A DNA stretch of 30,446 nt from Lindgomyces ingoldianus (lineage: Eukaryota > Ascomycota > Dothideomycetes > Pleosporales > Lindgomycetaceae): assembly GCF_010093535.1 (NCBI RefSeq), contig NW_022985180.1:782200-812645 (forward strand), read 5' to 3'. Position 1 is the first letter of the stretch; the number at the start of each line of letters is the position of its first letter. Below the pieces are notes generated by a model. It was given only the letters and a program-made list of their open reading frames with translations, made no database searches and was not told the origin of the DNA. Both the position numbers and the translations under genes were made by a program. This document shows, piece by piece, positions 30,255 to 30,446 of the stretch.

Positions 30255-30446
30255 CTCCCCTGACCTGTTTAGAGGTCACATAACCTGTGCTTTGTATATA
30301 AGCATAAATCCTAACAAGTAAGGCTTGGCAGTAATTTGTCTTTTTTATAACTAATACACTTCTATCTTTCTTTAAAAGCTTGCTTTTAGTGCTATCTATG
30401 CTACTTACTATTCTATCTTTATAGTAGGTTATTTAGGTTAAAAAAT
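30255..30446. other. Flank right of element C, no gene seen
   Basis: Begins with the second CTCCC target copy. The first 80 bases or so keep TGA, TCA and TGG, with a TATATAAGCATAAATCC TATA-like motif at about 30295. Beyond about 30340 the sequence is again A+T-rich and free of TCA and CCA. Joined to 16826 it should continue the hAT relic's surroundings, but no hATC motif is visible. Confidence 0.4.

Noticed and set aside
1..30446. tRNA, rRNA or other RNA genes and intact host genes
   Set aside because: No cloverleaf with intact A and B boxes, no rRNA-like stretch and no open coding frame was found on either strand by eye.

Overview
The window reads as a repeat-packed, A+T-rich heterochromatic island from a filamentous ascomycete (Pezizomycotina); the species cannot be named from the sequence. 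No intact gene is visible. Every recognisable coding region is a transposon relic, or one unknown ORF relic, broken by many in-frame TAA/TAG stops, by Asp/Glu to Asn/Lys changes at catalytic positions and by Cys to Tyr changes in zinc motifs. This is what C-to-T mutation on both strands leaves behind, and repeat-induced point mutation (RIP) is the natural explanation. CA preceded by a pyrimidine (TCA, CCA; on the other strand TGA, TGG) is almost absent over long stretches, while ACA and GCA survive.

Layout, left half. 1-694 is the right end of a plus-strand pogo/Fot1-like DNA transposon. 739-1318 is a tiny LTR element (TRIM E) with perfect ATATG target duplications and a hardly mutated G+C-rich core. 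From 1587 a 53-bp tandem repeat and a TATA box precede an unidentified plus-strand ORF relic (P, from 1815). P is split by non-autonomous LTR element B (2513-9567, TSD ATAGT), whose left LTR is itself split by Ty3/Gypsy element A1 (2798-8455, TSD GCAAC). Removing B rejoins P in the same frame (2512 to 9573). Downstream are a 20-bp minisatellite, a 14-bp minisatellite, an unassigned stretch and a four-copy array of about 208 bp. 12986-13057 is an orphan pogo-type end.

Layout, right half. 13500-14381 is a plus-strand Tc1/mariner (DD34E) transposase relic and about 14990-16780 a plus-strand hAT transposase relic. Ty3/Gypsy element C (16827-30254, TSD CTCCC, 615-bp LTRs) sits at the end of the hAT relic and is split by a second copy of the chromodomain-bearing Gypsy family, A2 (22205-27869, TSD GTGTC). 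A short flank follows to 30446. All five LTR elements (A1, A2, B, C, E) lie on the minus strand.

How it fits together. The insertion order is P, then B, then A1; and hAT, then C, then A2. A1 is more heavily mutated than A2. In every LTR element the outermost LTR sequence is less mutated than the matching inner-LTR sequence, so mutation fades toward the edges of each repeat. The integrase C-terminus of family A carries a chromodomain, which fits targeting to silent chromatin and explains how such an island keeps growing.
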